A program made the translations under genes and the position numbers. Positions 17,956 through 26,777 of a stretch of DNA of 51,946 nucleotides are shown here, piece after piece. The stretch spans positions 1-51,946 of the forward strand of contig JAIOHV010000069.1 of the NCBI GenBank assembly GCA_019912885.1, written 5' to 3'. The DNA comes from a bacterium. Its GTDB lineage: Bacteria > Lernaellota > Lernaellaia > JACKCT01. Numbering within the stretch: the first letter of the stretch is position 1; each line of letters opens with the position of its first letter. Below the pieces are notes generated by a model. The model was not told the DNA's origin, ran no database searches, and saw only the letters and a list, made by a program, of their open reading frames with translations.

Positions 17956-17974
17956 ATTGACGTTTGGCGTCAAT
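17956..17974. promoter_or_regulatory. Perfect inverted repeat upstream of sigma-54-like promoter
   Basis: ATTGACG-TTTGG-CGTCAAT is a perfect 7-bp inverted repeat nine bases before the -24 element of the promoter at 17983. It could be an activator or repressor site. A hairpin at 17864-17898 (CGAAAT..CCGGT / ACCGGATTTCG) further left may end the preceding gene. Confidence 0.4.
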
Positions 17975-17982
17975 TTTCCTGT

Positions 17983-17998
17983 TGGCACGCTCCTCGCA
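17983..17998 (+). promoter_or_regulatory. Sigma-54-type (-24/-12) promoter
   Basis: TGGCACG-CTCC-TCGCA matches the sigma-54 consensus TGGCACG-N4-TTGCW with one mismatch (TCGC for TTGC). The GG and GC pairs are at exactly the required spacing. Transcription would start near 18010, giving a leader of about 50 bases before the lipoprotein gene at 18061. Confidence 0.65.
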
Positions 17999-18060
17999 CT
18001 GGTATGCACGCGGAACGAACTTCGCGTTGGCAAACGCGGCACAAGGGGAGCGTGAAAATC

Positions 18061-19038
18061 ATGCGTTACGAATCCGGAACCAAAATCCTTTTCCTCACGA
18101 TGGCGGCCGTACTGATCGCCATCACGGGTTGCGGCGAACTCCAGGAAGCGATCGACGACCTGCGGACGCAGAATGTCGATTTCTATCATGGCATTTACAA
18201 CGGCCAGCCGGTGCGCGGGCCGATGACGCTCGATCTGGTCGATGACGCCCTCGCGGGCGGACCCGCGCCGGTCGTCGCGAACGAGGTGTTCGTCGGCACG
18301 ATGGCCGAAAACCTGCTCGCGCAGGCGACGGGCCTTTCCGAGGTCGAGATGGCCGTTTCGGGCACGGTGGTGAACTACGCCGGCGCGCCCGGGCGCGTTC
18401 ACGTCTATTTCGCGCCGAACAAGAATCCGTCGGCGACCCAGGCCGTATTGATCGGCACCGTGCCCCTCGATGCGGGCGAAACGCGCTACCTCATGGGATC
18501 GGTCGGTTTTGAACAGGCGCCCGACGAGGTGACGAGCCAGATCGCGTCGTACTTCGCCGACAACGACACGAATCCGGTTTTCTACGTGATCCTCTATACC
18601 GAGGGCGTGAATGCGGACTCGGTGCAGGTCGCCAATCTTCGCCTCGACGCGTCGCCGGCGTTCGGGCGCGTGGTGCATATCCCGGCCGAGTTCGCGCAAG
18701 TCGCTCGGGACAACTTCCAGCGCGTCGTCAGCACCAGCGTGACCGGCATGTTCCGGAACAACGGCGACTCGACCGTGCACATCGTGTGGGCGGTCGGCAG
18801 CGACGATCCGAACGTCGACGGCAACCTCATCATTGAAACCTGGCTGGAGCCGGGCCGCTCGATCAAGGCCGGCGACGCGCTGGTCGTGCCCGACGGTCTG
18901 CGCCGCCTTCGCACGCAAATCGAAAACCTGATGGACGGCGAAAATCTTCAGGGCAATTTGGTGGTCACCTCCTCGACGGACGTGGACGTGGACATCGACG
19001 ATCTGAAGGTCGAATTCGAGGCCGAATTGCGAATCTGA
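18061..19038 (+). CDS. Lipoprotein of unknown function
   Basis: The 325-residue protein has a signal peptide with lipobox ITGC, so it is a probable lipoprotein, followed by a beta-rich soluble domain. The C-terminus has VTSSTDVDVDIDDLKVEFEAEL. I do not recognise the family. The ATG at 18061 follows an AAGGGGAG ribosome-binding site; an upstream in-frame ATG at 18004 lies before the probable transcription start. A sigma-54-like promoter upstream and an intrinsic terminator downstream make it a single-gene unit, which suggests conditional expression through an enhancer-binding protein. Confidence 0.82.
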   Translation: MRYESGTKILFLTMAAVLIAITGCGELQEAIDDLRTQNVDFYHGIYNGQPVRGPMTLDLVDDALAGGPAPVVANEVFVGTMAENLLAQATGLSEVEMAVSGTVVNYAGAPGRVHVYFAPNKNPSATQAVLIGTVPLDAGETRYLMGSVGFEQAPDEVTSQIASYFADNDTNPVFYVILYTEGVNADSVQVANLRLDASPAFGRVVHIPAEFAQVARDNFQRVVSTSVTGMFRNNGDSTVHIVWAVGSDDPNVDGNLIIETWLEPGRSIKAGDALVVPDGLRRLRTQIENLMDGENLQGNLVVTSSTDVDVDIDDLKVEFEAELRI

Positions 19039-19093
19039 CGAAAACACCGTGAAAAAAGCGGCACCAATCGGGGCGCCGCCTGAACCGGAAAAC

Positions 19094-19124
19094 GCCGGGA
19101 GCCCGTAAGGGACCCGGCATTTTT
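19094..19124 (+). terminator. Intrinsic terminator after the lipoprotein gene
   Basis: GCCGGG pairs with CCCGGC, with a second inner pair CCC-GTAA-GGG, followed directly by TTTTT. It lies 55 bases after the stop of the 18061-19038 gene. Confidence 0.85.
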
Positions 19125-19252
19125 CCGCTTTTTGCTCCAAAACCGGCGTCATGAGGCGTAAAATTGCGCGACAAAAAGCCATAAAAAATCGAATAATTGC
19201 AGTGATTTCCAGTGGTTATGGCATATACCTGCGGGATTACTTCAATTTTGGC

Positions 19253-19280
19253 TTGACATCGGAAAGCAAATGGATATGCT
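19253..19280 (+). promoter_or_regulatory. Sigma-70-type promoter
   Basis: A perfect -35 TTGACA (19253-19258) is followed after 16 bases by TATGCT (19275-19280) as the -10 element. It lies about 100 bases before the outer-membrane protein start at 19382. Confidence 0.6.
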
Positions 19281-19381
19281 TACGCGACAAAGGCTCAAGC
19301 AGGTATTGACATTCCGATGATGAGAGGTGCGTTCGCGAACCTGCGCGAGGCTTTTTTGTACCACCATTGGGAGGTGATAAG

Positions 19382-20065
19382 ATGGGCAAGTTGGTAAAGG
19401 TTCTTTTGGCCGTTTCGCTGGGTGTTCTCCTGGCGACGTCCGCGTTTGCCGCCGAGAGTTCGTACGATCAGGGCACGTGGTTCCTCTCCGGCGGGTCGAA
19501 TCTCGACCTCGCATTCGGTTCGGACACCATGACGCCGGAGAAAGGCCCGGATGCCACAACCGACGTCACGGAGTTCGGCCTTGGGACCCGCGTCGGCTAC
19601 TTCGTGATCGATGGTCTTGAAATCGGCTTGGGCCTTGACTTCGACTACACTCAGATGACGGACGACGCCGACAACGTCACGACGGTGACGGACTTCCTGA
19701 TCGGTCTTCAGGGCGCGTACTTCATCGACCTGAGCGGGTACGTCGATCCGTTCGTCGCCATCCTCTTCGGCTTCGCGAGCGAGTCGACCGACTTCGCGCC
19801 GGACACCGGAACGGACACGACCGACTCCGCGAGCGGCTTCGGTTATCGCGGCGACCTCGGCATCAACATCGCGGTTGCGCGAACCGTCGGCATCGCGCCG
19901 TCGATCTTCTACCGCGGCGAGTCGCTGTCGGGCACCGCGGACGTCGTCACGACAACCGTCGATCCGACCACGGGTGCCGAGACGACCACGACGGCCGAGG
20001 CGGACTACGATACGACGAGCGGGCGTTTCGGCCTGGGCGTCGCTATCAACGTGTTCCTCAACTAG
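19382..20065 (+). CDS. Outer-membrane beta-barrel protein
   Basis: The 227-residue protein has a clear signal peptide (cleavage after ATSAFA) and a pattern of alternating hydrophobic strands with Gly/Tyr/Asp-rich turns, ending in a strand with a final aromatic-type pattern (FGLGVAINVFLN). This is typical of small 8-stranded outer-membrane barrels of the OmpA/OmpW-like porin class. Loops are rich in Thr and Asp, including a VTTTVDPTTGAETTTTAEAD loop that probably faces the outside. The ATG at 19382 has an ideal GGGAGGTGAT ribosome-binding site, and the gene has a good promoter and terminator, so strong expression is likely. Confidence 0.85.
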   Translation: MGKLVKVLLAVSLGVLLATSAFAAESSYDQGTWFLSGGSNLDLAFGSDTMTPEKGPDATTDVTEFGLGTRVGYFVIDGLEIGLGLDFDYTQMTDDADNVTTVTDFLIGLQGAYFIDLSGYVDPFVAILFGFASESTDFAPDTGTDTTDSASGFGYRGDLGINIAVARTVGIAPSIFYRGESLSGTADVVTTTVDPTTGAETTTTAEADYDTTSGRFGLGVAINVFLN

Positions 20066-20084
20066 TCGAGTCCGACCGAAAAAA

Positions 20085-20114
20085 ACGGCGCGCGGAATTT
20101 CGCGCGCCGTTTTT
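20085..20114. terminator. Bidirectional intrinsic terminator
   Basis: ACGGCGCGCG-GAATTT-CGCGCGCCGT is a perfect 10-bp hairpin with an A-run on the left and a T-run on the right. It can therefore end both the barrel gene (plus strand) and rplS (minus strand). Confidence 0.9.
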
Positions 20115-20189
20115 GTTTGACTTTTCGCGCACACGCAAAAACGGCCGGCGGGTATCGCCGGCCGCTCGCGTTTCGGATTGTTTCGAAAC

Positions 20190-20540
20190 CTACCGGATTC
20201 GCTTTTCGCGGATGCGCGCGGCCTTGCCGGTCAACTCGCGCAGGTAGTAGAGCTTCGCGCGGCGCACGGCGCCGTGTCGCACCACCTCCACCGAGTCGAC
20301 GGCGGGCGAATAAAACGGGAATGTGCGTTCCACGCCAATGCCGCCGTGGCTGACCTTGCGCACGGTGAATGATCCGCGGTTCACGCGGTTGCGGATGCCG
20401 ATGACCACGCCCTCGTACGGCTGCACGCGGCTCTTGTCGCCCTCGGTGATGCGGACGTTCACGCGAACGGTGTCGCCCGGCGCGAAGGAAGGCAGCGCGG
20501 GCTTTTCCTGCGCCCGTTCAATCATATCGATGCTGTTCAT
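20190..20540 (-). CDS. rplS: Large ribosomal subunit protein bL19
   Basis: The 116-residue protein matches bL19 throughout: [57 protein letters not shown], and [21 protein letters not shown]. It sits at the interface of the 30S and 50S subunits. The ATG at 20540 with GGAG seven bases upstream gives the usual N-terminus ([11 protein letters not shown]). In many bacteria rplS is last in the rpsP-rimM-trmD-rplS operon; here none of those genes is adjacent and the upstream region is divergent with an acyltransferase gene, so it has its own promoter. Confidence 0.97.
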   Translation of the reverse strand: MNSIDMIERAQEKPALPSFAPGDTVRVNVRITEGDKSRVQPYEGVVIGIRNRVNRGSFTVRKVSHGGIGVERTFPFYSPAVDSVEVVRHGAVRRAKLYYLRELTGKAARIREKRIR

Positions 20541-20635
20541 GACTTGCTCCGGCCCAAAAGACGGGGTTATATAGTCGATTCCCCTTCGCGTTGTCAAACG
20601 GACTCCGGCACGCGAACGGGCGTCGCCGCGAACCC

Positions 20636-21391
20636 ATGAATATACCGAATTTCCGTTTTTGCTGGATGTATCCCCTTTATGCGGCCGCCACCGTGTACTA
20701 CGGGTCCGTCGCGATCGCCGGGACGCTCGTTCGCCGCGACTCGGACATCCACGACCGTTGCGCGTTGCGTTGGGCGCGTTTCACCGCGAGGCTCTGCGGA
20801 CTGCGTCTGACATGCCGCATGGCGCCCGCGTTCGACCCGAATCGAAGCTACGTCATCGTCAGCAATCACCTGAGCACGATCGACATTCCGGCCGTCTTTA
20901 TCTCATCCCCGGTCCCGATCCGCTTTTTCGCCAAGAAGAACCTGTTCAAGGTGCCGATATTTGGGTGGGCGCTGTCGATCACCGGGCACGTGCCGGTGGA
21001 CCGGCGTAAGGGACGCACCGATTTTTCTCGTCTGGACCGCGTCTGCGAGCAGCTCAAGCGCCGCCGGCGCTCGGTCATGGTGTTCGCGGAAGGCACGCGC
21101 ACGCGCAACGGCCGCCTGCAACCGTTCAAGATGGGCGCGTTTCATCTGGCCAAACATCTGAACGTTCCTGTCGTGCCCGTCACGCTCAAGGGTACGGCCG
21201 CGATCAACCCGCCCAAACGCTACGCGTTGTATCCGGGCGACGCCGAGATCGTCTGGCACCACCCGATCGAACCCGAAGGGCTCGACGCGCACCAGCTCGC
21301 GCGCCTTGCGCGAAACGTGATTGCCCGCGAGCTTGGCGAGCCCGAGGAGCCGGAGGAGCAGTTCGTCGAGCCAAAGGTGGCGGCGGGCTGA
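20636..21391 (+). CDS. plsC: 1-acyl-sn-glycerol-3-phosphate acyltransferase
   Basis: The 251-residue protein contains the acyltransferase motif HxxxxD (H78-LSTI-D83 in [11 protein letters not shown]), the [18 protein letters not shown] block and the substrate-binding [10 protein letters not shown] motif (151-160). One N-terminal hydrophobic segment anchors it to the inner membrane. The enzyme acylates lysophosphatidic acid to phosphatidic acid, so ordinary bacterial ester phospholipids are made by this organism, which matters when weighing the GGGP synthase locus. The C-terminal tail is Glu/Pro-rich. The start is the ATG at 20636; an upstream in-frame ATG at 20591 is possible. Confidence 0.92.
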   Translation: MNIPNFRFCWMYPLYAAATVYYGSVAIAGTLVRRDSDIHDRCALRWARFTARLCGLRLTCRMAPAFDPNRSYVIVSNHLSTIDIPAVFISSPVPIRFFAKKNLFKVPIFGWALSITGHVPVDRRKGRTDFSRLDRVCEQLKRRRRSVMVFAEGTRTRNGRLQPFKMGAFHLAKHLNVPVVPVTLKGTAAINPPKRYALYPGDAEIVWHHPIEPEGLDAHQLARLARNVIARELGEPEEPEEQFVEPKVAAG

Positions 21392-21409
21392 ACGCGCGCA
21401 TCGCATCCG

Positions 21410-21512
21410 GCGGTACACGGAGAGAGCAGAGCGGTAAGCCCTTGAACCGGGAACGGCAACCCCGCTTGAAGCGGTGGCAACTCGATCCTCAATCCTCAAT
21501 CCCCGATCCTCG
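21410..21512. repeat. Family D and family A short repeats after plsC
   Basis: GCGGTACACGGAGAGAG (from 21410) is a remnant of the CACGGAGGA family with its usual GCGGTAC leader. From 21481 to 21512 heptamers TCCTCAA / TCCTCAA / TCCCCGA / TCCTCG follow. The last two units form the final codons and stop of the glycerate kinase gene on the minus strand. Confidence 0.7.
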
Positions 21513-22856
21513 CCGCACCAGCACCACGATATCCGCAACGTTCGTCGCCGTCACGCGCACGGGCAGTGCGTCGCCGAGCCGCGTAAAGATCCGCGCCGTA
21601 TCGTGCCGGGCGATCGCGCCGTGGACGTCGATCCGCGCGGACAGGGCACGCGCGATCGTGTCGCCAAACGCCATCGCCCCGCCGGTTTCGCTTGTGCCGT
21701 CGCGGCCGTCGGTCGCAAGCGCGAGGACCGCCGATCCGGGCATCGACGCCATCCGCATCGCCAGATGCGCCGCCAGTTCCGTGCAGCGCCCGCCGCGGCC
21801 GGCCGCGTTTCGCGCGCCGATGCGAACCTCGCCGCCGGCGACAAGCGCGCACGATTGTTCGCCGGACGCGAGCGCGTCGAAATCGCGCGCGAGCCGATCC
21901 GCCGCGTCCGCGACGGCGTCGTCGAGCCAATCGTCGATGACGCGCACGACGTACCCGCGCCGCGAAAGTTCGTCCGCCGCTGCCTTGCGCGCGCCGGCGT
22001 TTGTGGCGATGACCGCGAAAGGCCCGAGCGACGGCGCGGCCGGCGAACCCGCGACGACCCGTTCGATCTCAAGTGTCGATTCCCGTCCCAGCATCTCCCG
22101 GATGTAGGGAAAATCGCCGGCGAGCCCGTATCGGATGAGCGCGGCGATCGCCTCCGAGCAAGGCGGGCCGTCGAACACGGTCGGACCGGAACCGATGTCG
22201 CACGGATCGTCGCCAGGCACGTCGGAGACCGCGAGCGTCACGATTGATGTGCGCCGCGCGGCCATCGCCAGGCGCCCGCCCTTCACGGACGACACGCGCC
22301 GGCGAACGGCGTTGACCTCCGAAATCGATGCGCCGGACGCGAGGAGCGCGCGCACAAGGGAGCGTTTTTCGCCGAAGAAGAGCCAGTCGGCCGGTGCGGC
22401 CATCAGCGCCGACGCACCGCCGGAAAGCAGCACGAGAAGAAAAGTCTTTTCATCGGCCGCGCGCGCCATCGACATCGCCGCGCGCGCGGCAGCCAGGCTC
22501 CCCCGGCCCGGCACGGGATGCTCGCCGACCATCACGCGCACGCGCGGATCGGCCGGCGCGGGTTGTTCGTCGTCCATCGGGGCGATGACAAGCGCCTCGG
22601 TCACGATGTCGCCGAGTTTCGCGAGCGCGGCGTCCGCCATCGGCCGCGCCGCCTTGCCGGCGGCGACGATGACGGCGCGATCGACGGCCCGACTCACAAT
22701 GCGGCCGCCATTCACAAAAATCGCGTTGCCGTCGCGCGACAGCGCCTCTGCCACGCACGCGCCCGCGTGCACGCTCGCGATCGCCGCTTCGCCCGCGGCG
22801 AGAAGATCGCGGCGAAGACGATCGCGCGCTTCGACGAGACCGGTCACGACGCCCAT
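21489..22856 (-). CDS. Glycerate 2-kinase (MOFRL/GckA family)
   Basis: The 455-residue protein matches the two-domain DUF4147-MOFRL glycerate kinase family, which phosphorylates D-glycerate at O2 for glycerate or serine catabolism. Characteristic segments are VIVAAGKAARPMADAAL, GEHPVPGRGSL, LLVLLSGGASALMAAP, EVNAVRRRVSSVKGGRLA, VSDVPGDDPCDIGSGPTV and, in the MOFRL part, GRGGRCTELAAHLA and ALATDGRDGTSETGGA. The ATG at 22856 has AAGGA upstream; an earlier start would translate a GTCCAT-type repeat into Met/Asp-rich residues and is unlikely. The C-terminal GSGIED and stop are encoded by a heptamer array that belongs to a dispersed repeat family. Confidence 0.92.
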   Translation of the reverse strand: MGVVTGLVEARDRLRRDLLAAGEAAIASVHAGACVAEALSRDGNAIFVNGGRIVSRAVDRAVIVAAGKAARPMADAALAKLGDIVTEALVIAPMDDEQPAPADPRVRVMVGEHPVPGRGSLAAARAAMSMARAADEKTFLLVLLSGGASALMAAPADWLFFGEKRSLVRALLASGASISEVNAVRRRVSSVKGGRLAMAARRTSIVTLAVSDVPGDDPCDIGSGPTVFDGPPCSEAIAALIRYGLAGDFPYIREMLGRESTLEIERVVAGSPAAPSLGPFAVIATNAGARKAAADELSRRGYVVRVIDDWLDDAVADAADRLARDFDALASGEQSCALVAGGEVRIGARNAAGRGGRCTELAAHLAMRMASMPGSAVLALATDGRDGTSETGGAMAFGDTIARALSARIDVHGAIARHDTARIFTRLGDALPVRVTATNVADIVVLVRRGSGIED

Positions 22857-22858
22857 TC

Positions 22859-22891
22859 TGTCCTTCAAGTCCATATCGTCCATTTTGTCCA
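22859..22891. repeat. GTCCAT nonamer array (family C)
   Basis: Degenerate 9-base units GTCCTTCAA, GTCCATATC, GTCCATTTT, GTCCACGG directly upstream of the glycerate kinase start, overlapping its ribosome-binding region. Confidence 0.75.
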
Positions 22892-23012
22892 CGGTGCGTT
22901 TGGAGTCGAATCCCGGCGCATTGATGCCGCGGACCGTCGCGCGTAAAATGCGGCCCCTTTAACGGCCGCCTTGGGCCGGCTTGCGCGCGGCGCTCGCCGG
23001 GCTGGACGAAAC

Positions 23013-24773
23013 ATGACCACGACAATGATTTCGCGCGGCGCGTTCTGCGTTCTCGCGATGATACTTGCGTTTGCCGCCGGCTGTTCGTGCGGCGACGACG
23101 ATGACGACGCGGACACCGGCGACCTGCCGGGCGTGGACGACGACGCCTCGGACGACGATGCGGCCGACGATGACACCGATGACGACGCGGGTGATGACGA
23201 CGCATCCGATGACGATGACACCGGCGATGACGACACGGGTGATGACGACACGGACGATGACGACACGAGCGACGACGATACATCCGACGACGACACGATC
23301 GATGACGACGCGTCCGATGACGACACCGGCGACGACGATACATCCGATGACGACACGGGCGACGACGATACCGGCGACGACGATCTGATCGACTTCCCGC
23401 CCGACGACGGCCGGCTCTACGCGGCGGCGGGCCGCATCGTCGTGACGCCGAACGAAACGAATCACCCCGAGCCTTTTTACATGGGCGGCACGTCGCAAGA
23501 CCGCGTCGCGACCGGCACGCACGACGAGCTGTACGCCTCCGCGCTGGCGCTGGCCCAGGGCGACGAACACGTGATCATCGTCAGTCTCGATCTCGTGGGC
23601 TGGCCGCGCAGCCCCGTCCGCCGCGTTCAGGACGACCTCGACGCGATGGGATTCGATGGCGCGCATGTGCTGATCCAGTCGACGCACAACCACGAAGGCC
23701 CGGACACGATGGGCATCTGGGGGCCGGATTATCTGCACACCGGCGCGGACGCGACCTACAACAAGTTCCTGCACGAGACGATCGTGGAGCTCGTGCTTTC
23801 GATCTGGGCCGAGCTTGTCCCGGTGACGATGCAGGCGGCCACCGAGACATTCGACGATCCGGGCACGAACGATCCGTTCCTTCAACGCGACTCGCGCAAG
23901 CCGGTGCGCGTCATTCCGTATTATTCCGCCGCACGCTTTGTCGATGACGAGGACGGCGTCGTCGCGACGCTCGTCAACTGGCACACGCACCCGGAGGTGG
24001 TGATCGGCTCGAAGGAATTCACCTCCGACTTCCCCGGTTATCTGCGCGATCGGATCGAGTCGCTCGACGGCGGCACGGCGGTTTATCTGACGGGCGCGGT
24101 CGGCGGGCTATCGACGCCGCTTGGGGTGAAGGTGCCGGCGCTCGACGAAAACGGCGACCGGATCATCGACGGGAATGGGCAGGTCTATTTGAGCGAAGGC
24201 ACGTGGGAAAAAACGCGCAGCCTCGGGTGGCTTCTGGCCGACGCCGCGCTGGACGCGCTCGATGGGGCGACGCCGGACGCCGCGCCCACGCTTGCGGTGA
24301 GCGTCGCCGACACGCCGATCCCCGGAACGAACCCGTTCCTTCTCGCGCTGTTTGTCATCGGCCTTGTCGATTACGAATTGCAGGATCTCCTGTTTGACGC
24401 GGCGACGTGCGGCCTGATGCCGTGCGTCAGGGAGCAGATCGGCGTCGTGCGGCTCGGCGATATCGTGCTTGTCACCTCGCCGGGCGAGACGTTCCCCGAG
24501 ACGATCATCGGGCGCGAGGCGTCGTCGCATGATTACGGCGGTACCTACGGCGTGTTTGACTATCCCGCGATGACGGGCGTGTTCGACGGCCGCGACATCG
24601 CCGTGCCGATGCACATGGCGCTCACGGGCGACGAAATCGGCTACATGGTGCCGAAAACGGATTTCCACGAACTCGACCATCCGGACTTCTACGAGGAAGG
24701 CTACTGCCTGGGCTACCGCGCGGAGGAAACGTACCGCGCCGCGATGAATGATCTGCTGGATGGCGCGCTGTGA
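23013..24773 (+). CDS. Lipoprotein, neutral ceramidase-like hydrolase with poly-Asp tether
   Basis: The 586-residue protein has a lipoprotein signal (LAFAAGC, C24), an Asp-rich tether (residues 28-125) that becomes eleven consecutive pentapeptides of the form (G/S)DDDT at 71-125, and then a hydrolase domain. This resembles the neutral/alkaline ceramidase N-terminal family: AAGRIVVTPNE, then MGGTSQDRVATGTHDELYASAL, VSLDLVGW, and the zinc-ligand block STHNHEGPDTMG (families have SxTHxHSGP). WHTHPEV and LTGAVGGLSTPL also fit. Members hydrolyse N-acyl amide bonds of ceramides or related lipids. The tether should hold the enzyme well away from the membrane. The ATG at 23013 is chosen for its complete signal peptide. 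Confidence 0.82.
   Translation: MTTTMISRGAFCVLAMILAFAAGCSCGDDDDDADTGDLPGVDDDASDDDAADDDTDDDAGDDDASDDDDTGDDDTGDDDTDDDDTSDDDTSDDDTIDDDASDDDTGDDDTSDDDTGDDDTGDDDLIDFPPDDGRLYAAAGRIVVTPNETNHPEPFYMGGTSQDRVATGTHDELYASALALAQGDEHVIIVSLDLVGWPRSPVRRVQDDLDAMGFDGAHVLIQSTHNHEGPDTMGIWGPDYLHTGADATYNKFLHETIVELVLSIWAELVPVTMQAATETFDDPGTNDPFLQRDSRKPVRVIPYYSAARFVDDEDGVVATLVNWHTHPEVVIGSKEFTSDFPGYLRDRIESLDGGTAVYLTGAVGGLSTPLGVKVPALDENGDRIIDGNGQVYLSEGTWEKTRSLGWLLADAALDALDGATPDAAPTLAVSVADTPIPGTNPFLLALFVIGLVDYELQDLLFDAATCGLMPCVREQIGVVRLGDIVLVTSPGETFPETIIGREASSHDYGGTYGVFDYPAMTGVFDGRDIAVPMHMALTGDEIGYMVPKTDFHELDHPDFYEEGYCLGYRAEETYRAAMNDLLDGAL
23223..23387 (+). repeat. 15-base coding tandem repeat (GDDDT units)
   Basis: Eleven 15-base units encode (G/S/D/I)DDD(T/A/L). 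The DNA is a near-pure GAY-GAY-GAY-ACN pattern, which should be prone to slippage and to assembly errors. Confidence 0.9.
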
Positions 24774-24881
24774 CGAGGATAGAGGATTGAGTGAAACGCC
24801 GTCGCGGGCGGTGTCGATTGGCGTTGCGGAAAGTCGACGGGTCCGGTCCATCATGTCCATGGTGTCCATCGTGTCCATTGC
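24774..24881. repeat. Family A and family C arrays after the ceramidase-like gene
   Basis: GAGGATAGAGGATTGAGTG begins two bases after the stop codon (24776-24794). A GTCCAT array (GTCCATCAT, GTCCATGGT, GTCCATCGT, GTCCATTGC) occupies 24846-24881. Nothing else is seen before proS. Confidence 0.75.
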
Positions 24882-24953
24882 GAAACCGCGACGGGTAACG
24901 GGCTGACCGCCTCGCATTTGACGCGCCCCCATCCCCGCCCCTATAAGGCCCCC

Positions 24954-26708
24954 ATGCGCTACTCGCAATTCTTCATTCCGACGCTCAAAGAGAACCCCGC
25001 CGAGGCGGAGGTGATCAGCCACCAGCTCATGGTGCGCGCGGGCATGATCCGCAAGACCGCCGCGGGCATCTACGACGTGCTGCCCCTCGGGCTGCGCGTG
25101 TTTCGCAAGGTCGAGGCGATCGTGCGCGAGGAGATGAACCGCGCCGGCGCGCTCGAGGTGCTCGTGCCCGTCATCCAGCCCGCGGAGCTGTGGCAGGAGT
25201 CCGGCCGCTGGCAGAAATACGGCGCCGAACTCCTGCGTATCAAGGATCGGCACGAGCGCGAGTTCTGCTTCTCGCCGACCGCGGAAGAGGTCATCACCAA
25301 CATCGTCCGCCGCGACGTGCGCAGCTATCGCGAGCTGCCGGTGAATCTCTACCAGATCAATACGAAATTCCGCGACGAAATCCGCCCGCGCTTCGGCTTG
25401 ATGCGCGGGCGCGAGTTCATCATGAAGGACGCCTACAGCTTCGACGCCAACGACGCCGGCGCGGACGAAAGCTACGAGAAGATGCGCGTGGCGTACCACC
25501 GCATCTTCCGCCGCTTCGGGTTCCGCTTCCGCGCGGTAGAGGCCGATTCCGGCACGATCGGCGGGTCGTTTTCGTCCGAATTCATGGTGCTCGCCGACAC
25601 GGGCGAATCCGTCGTCGTCTCGTGCGAGGCGTGCGATTTCGCCGCGAATATCGAAAAGGCGGTGACGCACCGCGCGTCCGCGCCCGCGTCGCGGGAAGAG
25701 CCGAAGGCGCTCGAAACCGTGGCGACGCCGAATATGAAGTCGATCGAGGAGATCGCCGGTTTTCTTTCCGTTGCGCCCGCCCGCTGCATCAAGACGTTGA
25801 TCTACATCGCCGACGGCGAAACCGTCGCCGTGCTGGTGCGCGGCGATCGCGAGGTCAACGAGATCAAGCTGAAAAATCTGCTCGACGCGGATGAGGTCGC
25901 GCTGGCCGATCCGGAAACCACGGAAAAGGCGACCGGCGCGCCCGTCGGATTCGCCGGGCCGGTCGGCCTTGCCGTGAAGACGATCGCCGACTACGAGATC
26001 GAACGCGTCGAAAATGGCGTCACCGGCGCGAACAAGGCCGACGCGCACCACGTCAACGTCAATCCCGGCCGCGACTTCACGCCGACCCTGTACGCGGACA
26101 TCCGCGACGCGGCGGCGGGCGATCCGTGCCCGCGCTGCGAGGGCGGGAAGCTTCGCGTCGATCGCGGCATCGAGGTCGGGCACATCTTCAAGCTCGGCAC
26201 GAACTATTCCGCGGCGATGGGGTGCGTCGTGCAGCTTGAAACCGGGGAGCAGGCGCCCGCGGTGATGGGCTGCTACGGCCTTGGCATCGGGCGCACGGCG
26301 GCGGCATCGATCGAGCAGAACCACGACGAAAACGGCATCGTCTGGCCGATCCCGATCGCGCCGTTTTCCGTCATCGTCACGGCGATCAACCCGAAGGGCG
26401 AAGTCGCCGGGGCCGCGGAACGTCTCTACAGCGAGCTGCTCGACGCGGGGATCGACGTATTGTACGACGACCGCGACGAGCGCGCGGGCGTGAAGTTCAA
26501 GGACGCGGACCTTTTGGGCATCCCGCTGCGCGTCAACGTCGGCGCCAAGGGGCTGGCCGACGGCGTGGTCGAGCTGAAATTCCGCGCGAAACCCGACGAA
26601 GCGCCCGAGCGCGTGCCGGTCGGCGAGATCGCCGCGCGCCTCGTGGCGATCGTCGAGGACGCGCTGCGCCCGCCGGTGTCAACGGACATTCCGAAACCGC
26701 CGGTCTAA
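24954..26708 (+). CDS. proS: Prolyl-tRNA synthetase (bacterial type with INS editing domain)
   Basis: The 584-residue class II synthetase charges tRNA-Pro. It begins MRYSQFFIPTLKENPAEAEVISHQLMVRAGMIRKTAAGIYDVLPLGLRV in the usual bacterial form, here cited only by its position at residues 1-50. Motif 2 (about 130-160) contains NLYQINTKFRDEIRPRFG and GREFIMKDAYSFD. The inserted editing domain (about 225-400) carries FLSVAPARCIKTLIY and the GPVGL segment. The C-terminal anticodon-binding domain ends with DERAGVKFKDADLLGIPLRV. Editing of mischarged Ala-tRNA is expected. The ATG at 24954 is preceded by AAGG. The length is typical of the family. Confidence 0.97.
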   Translation: MRYSQFFIPTLKENPAEAEVISHQLMVRAGMIRKTAAGIYDVLPLGLRVFRKVEAIVREEMNRAGALEVLVPVIQPAELWQESGRWQKYGAELLRIKDRHEREFCFSPTAEEVITNIVRRDVRSYRELPVNLYQINTKFRDEIRPRFGLMRGREFIMKDAYSFDANDAGADESYEKMRVAYHRIFRRFGFRFRAVEADSGTIGGSFSSEFMVLADTGESVVVSCEACDFAANIEKAVTHRASAPASREEPKALETVATPNMKSIEEIAGFLSVAPARCIKTLIYIADGETVAVLVRGDREVNEIKLKNLLDADEVALADPETTEKATGAPVGFAGPVGLAVKTIADYEIERVENGVTGANKADAHHVNVNPGRDFTPTLYADIRDAAAGDPCPRCEGGKLRVDRGIEVGHIFKLGTNYSAAMGCVVQLETGEQAPAVMGCYGLGIGRTAAASIEQNHDENGIVWPIPIAPFSVIVTAINPKGEVAGAAERLYSELLDAGIDVLYDDRDERAGVKFKDADLLGIPLRVNVGAKGLADGVVELKFRAKPDEAPERVPVGEIAARLVAIVEDALRPPVSTDIPKPPV

Positions 26709-26777
26709 AAAGCCAATGACGCGGCCCCCGCGCCGCGCGATCGAAATCGAAAATTTCCAGACTTCCCGGAGGAAACC

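Larger units (their letters stand above)
19039..19381. other. 343-base intergenic region
   Basis: Contains the intrinsic terminator of the preceding gene (19094-19124), an AT-richer stretch with no reading frame of note (19125-19250), and the promoter and roughly 95-base leader of the next gene. I see no RNA gene here. Confidence 0.6.

Noticed and set aside
17956-17974. Intrinsic terminator
   Set aside because: The perfect inverted repeat is followed only by four T and lies over 100 bases after the stop codon, right next to a sigma-54-like promoter; a regulatory site fits better.
22857-22892. N-terminal extension of glycerate kinase (Met/Asp-rich)
   Set aside because: These codons are a translated GTCCAT-type repeat; the ATG at 22856 has its own AAGGA site and matches where the family begins.
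24108-26324. Long minus-strand open frame opposite proS and the ceramidase-like gene
   Set aside because: Runs across two recognised genes and the repeat-filled spacer; codon pattern is that of an antisense shadow.
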